From Fidelibacterota bacterium (GTDB taxonomy: Bacteria > Fidelibacterota > Marinisomatia > Marinisomatales > UBA1611), in assembly GCA_012964275.1 (NCBI GenBank), contig DTUG01000060.1, positions 1-17,004 on the forward strand: 17,004 nucleotides of DNA. Direction: 5' to 3'. The translations under genes were made by a program, and so were the position numbers. Of the stretch, positions 15,674-17,004 are shown in pieces. Numbering within the stretch: position 1 is the stretch's first letter; every line of letters starts with the position of its first letter. Under the pieces are notes generated by a model, which was given only the letters and a program-made list of their open reading frames with translations, ran no database searches and was not told the origin of the DNA.

Positions 15674-17004
15674 TTACGATTTTGTCTGGTTGAATGGACG
15701 ACTTAGTATATTTTTCCTCCAGAATAAATATGCCGGAACCCCTAATAGTGTAAGGCCTAGACCAAGAAATGACTGAGCTGGGGCAGTAAAGAAGGTATTT
15801 ATCATGATTGCTGTGGAAAACAAAATGAAAAATGCCGGAACATAGGGATAGCCCCATACCTTATAAGGCCGATCAAGATCTGGTTGTTTTTTCCTCAAAA
15901 CAAATACAGTTGACGCTGCAGCTATCCACATCATAAAATTCACAAATACCACCAGCGTGATCAATTCTTCAAACGTTCCAGATAGGGCTAAAATACCGGA
16001 CCAAACACCTTGAATGATAATGGCATTCCCCGGAGTATGATTTTTTGGGTGGACTTTGGCTGCACTGGGGAAAAATAAGTTGTCTTTTGCCATGGCATAG
16101 GTCACTCTGGCACCAACCAGTATATTCCCGTTCAACGCCCCAAACATTGATATGATCATAACAAGGGTAAATAATCCTGCAATACCTTGACCATATAAGG
16201 CTCTGGCAGTTGCTTCACCTACTTTTATTTCACCTGCCAGTGCATTCATTGGTAATGCTTTTAAGTAAGTAATATTTATTAAGAGATATAAAACCAGGAT
16301 TACCAGTGTACCAATGAAAAGAGCTAAAGGAAGATTCCTTTTCGGGTTCTTGATTTCTCCTGCTGTAAATGTAACATATTCCCATCCCCCAACTGTCCAG
16401 TTAACTGCTACAAGAGCGACTCCAATTCCAATTATGATTGAACCAAAATCCATACCAGTTGGATTGAATGAAAAATTAATTTGATTGCCAGTTGATATAA
16501 AAATTCCTGCTAATGCAAACAGTAAAATGCTTCCAATTTTTAATACTGTAAAAATATTTTGCACCCACTTTCCAAAAAAGATACCCAAATAATTAATAAC
16601 AGATAAAACCACTAATAATGAAAGAGCAACTAATTGACCGCTAGAAAACGTAAAATTTCCAATACTTACTATATTGGAGTGTGTTGAAAAACTCGGATAA
16701 AATGTACCTAAATGTTCTGCAATAGCAACAGCAATAGCTGCATTGGTTCCTGTCACATAAGCACTAAAAGCAACCCAGCCAAAAAGAAAAGCGGGCAAGG
16801 GCCCATAGGCCTCCCGCAAATATACATACTGACCTCCGGCTTTTGGCATTGCAGCACCTAATTCTGCAAAGGTAAGGGCACCTGCTATCATTTGCATACC
16901 ACCTAAAATCCATACAATTAAGATCAATGAAGCTGAAGGCAGTACATCAGCCATGAGTCCAGTGGTCATAAAAATACCCGAACCAATAACAATGCCAATC
17001 ACCA
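15674..17004 (-). CDS. APC-superfamily amino-acid permease, LAT-like (5' end beyond window)
   Basis: Inner-membrane carrier for amino acids, as an exchanger or symporter. At least 443 codons are present; the frame is open to the right edge. The first in-window candidate start is a GTG that is really the Val of VIGIVIGSGIF, so a dozen or more N-terminal residues are missing. The TM1 GSGIF motif (7-11), FAELGAAMPKAGGQYVYLRE (TM2 and following loop), FTAGEIKNPKRNLP and the late DLDRPYKVWGYPYVP motif are typical of the LAT/SLC7-like branch (compare Bacillus SteT). About twelve hydrophobic segments are visible. Substrate is not predictable. Parts are very A+T rich (14 of 60 G+C at 16501-16560). 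It is followed by the SulP-type gene 26 nt downstream, probably on the same transcript. Confidence 0.9.
   Translation of the reverse strand, partial: VIGIVIGSGIFMTTGLMADVLPSASLILIVWILGGMQMIAGALTFAELGAAMPKAGGQYVYLREAYGPLPAFLFGWVAFSAYVTGTNAAIAVAIAEHLGTFYPSFSTHSNIVSIGNFTFSSGQLVALSLLVVLSVINYLGIFFGKWVQNIFTVLKIGSILLFALAGIFISTGNQINFSFNPTGMDFGSIIIGIGVALVAVNWTVGGWEYVTFTAGEIKNPKRNLPLALFIGTLVILVLYLLINITYLKALPMNALAGEIKVGEATARALYGQGIAGLFTLVMIISMFGALNGNILVGARVTYAMAKDNLFFPSAAKVHPKNHTPGNAIIIQGVWSGILALSGTFEELITLVVFVNFMMWIAAASTVFVLRKKQPDLDRPYKVWGYPYVPAFFILFSTAIMINTFFTAPAQSFLGLGLTLLGVPAYLFWRKNILSRPFNQTKS

Noticed and set aside
15648..15857. Upstream extension of the SulP open frame by 70 codons
   Set aside because: It lies mostly inside the permease 3' coding region, has no SulP-like or membrane-targeting content, and the ATG at 15647 sits 26 nt after the permease stop, as expected for an operon.
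17000..17002. GTG as a start codon for the permease
   Set aside because: It is the Val within the conserved TM1 segment VIGIVIGSGIF. Family members have additional residues before it, so the gene continues past the window edge.
1..17004. CRISPR arrays, transposases, phage genes, toxin-antitoxin or defence modules
   Set aside because: No regularly spaced repeats, no terminal inverted repeats and no proteins of these classes were found on either strand; almost every base is assigned to recognised genes.

Overview
The window looks like ordinary chromosome from a bacterium of the FCB / Candidatus Marinimicrobia type. That placement is an inference from overall protein character, moderate A+T content and sparse Shine-Dalgarno sites; no rRNA or marker phylogeny is available here. 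Coding density is very high. Every supported gene except one is on the minus strand. I see no insertion sequence, phage gene, CRISPR array or defence system.

The core, positions 1-12682, is one co-directional minus-strand train. Read 5' to 3' it runs uvrA, an atypical transketolase, ruvB, queA, a possible 44-codon ORF, ispD, ispF, ispE, tRNA-Gln(UUG), prs, rplY/ctc, pth and hppA (cut by the left edge). Three neighbouring pairs overlap by ATGA (uvrA/tkt, ruvB/queA, ispF/ispE). Several others are 2-19 nt apart, so most of the train is probably co-transcribed and translationally coupled. Functions fall into DNA repair (uvrA, ruvB), tRNA modification and recycling (queA, pth, tRNA-Gln), three steps of the MEP isoprenoid pathway (ispD, ispF, ispE), PRPP supply (prs), a ribosomal 5S-binding protein (rplY) and a pyrophosphate-driven ion pump (hppA). 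The ispE-tRNA-Gln-prs-ctc-pth order resembles a gene neighbourhood known from several other phyla.

A 152-bp divergent region (12683-12834) separates uvrA from algH/yqgE, the only plus-strand gene. AlgH runs convergently into a transport pair and is separated from it by a likely stem-loop terminator. The transport pair, transcribed leftward, is an APC-superfamily amino-acid permease (its 5' end lies beyond the right edge) followed after 26 nt by a SulP-type membrane protein fused to a STAS domain and a degenerate cyclic-nucleotide-binding domain. These two genes differ sharply in base composition: stretches of the permease are very A+T rich, while the SulP membrane part is clearly G+C richer than the rest of the window. 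They are the best candidates for accessory or transferred DNA.

I do not see a convincing new multi-gene system. The points most worth checking are the SulP-STAS-cNMP protein beside the permease, the long transketolase-like enzyme with altered cofactor motifs, residue substitutions in IspF and IspD, and the small ORF filling the queA-ispD gap.
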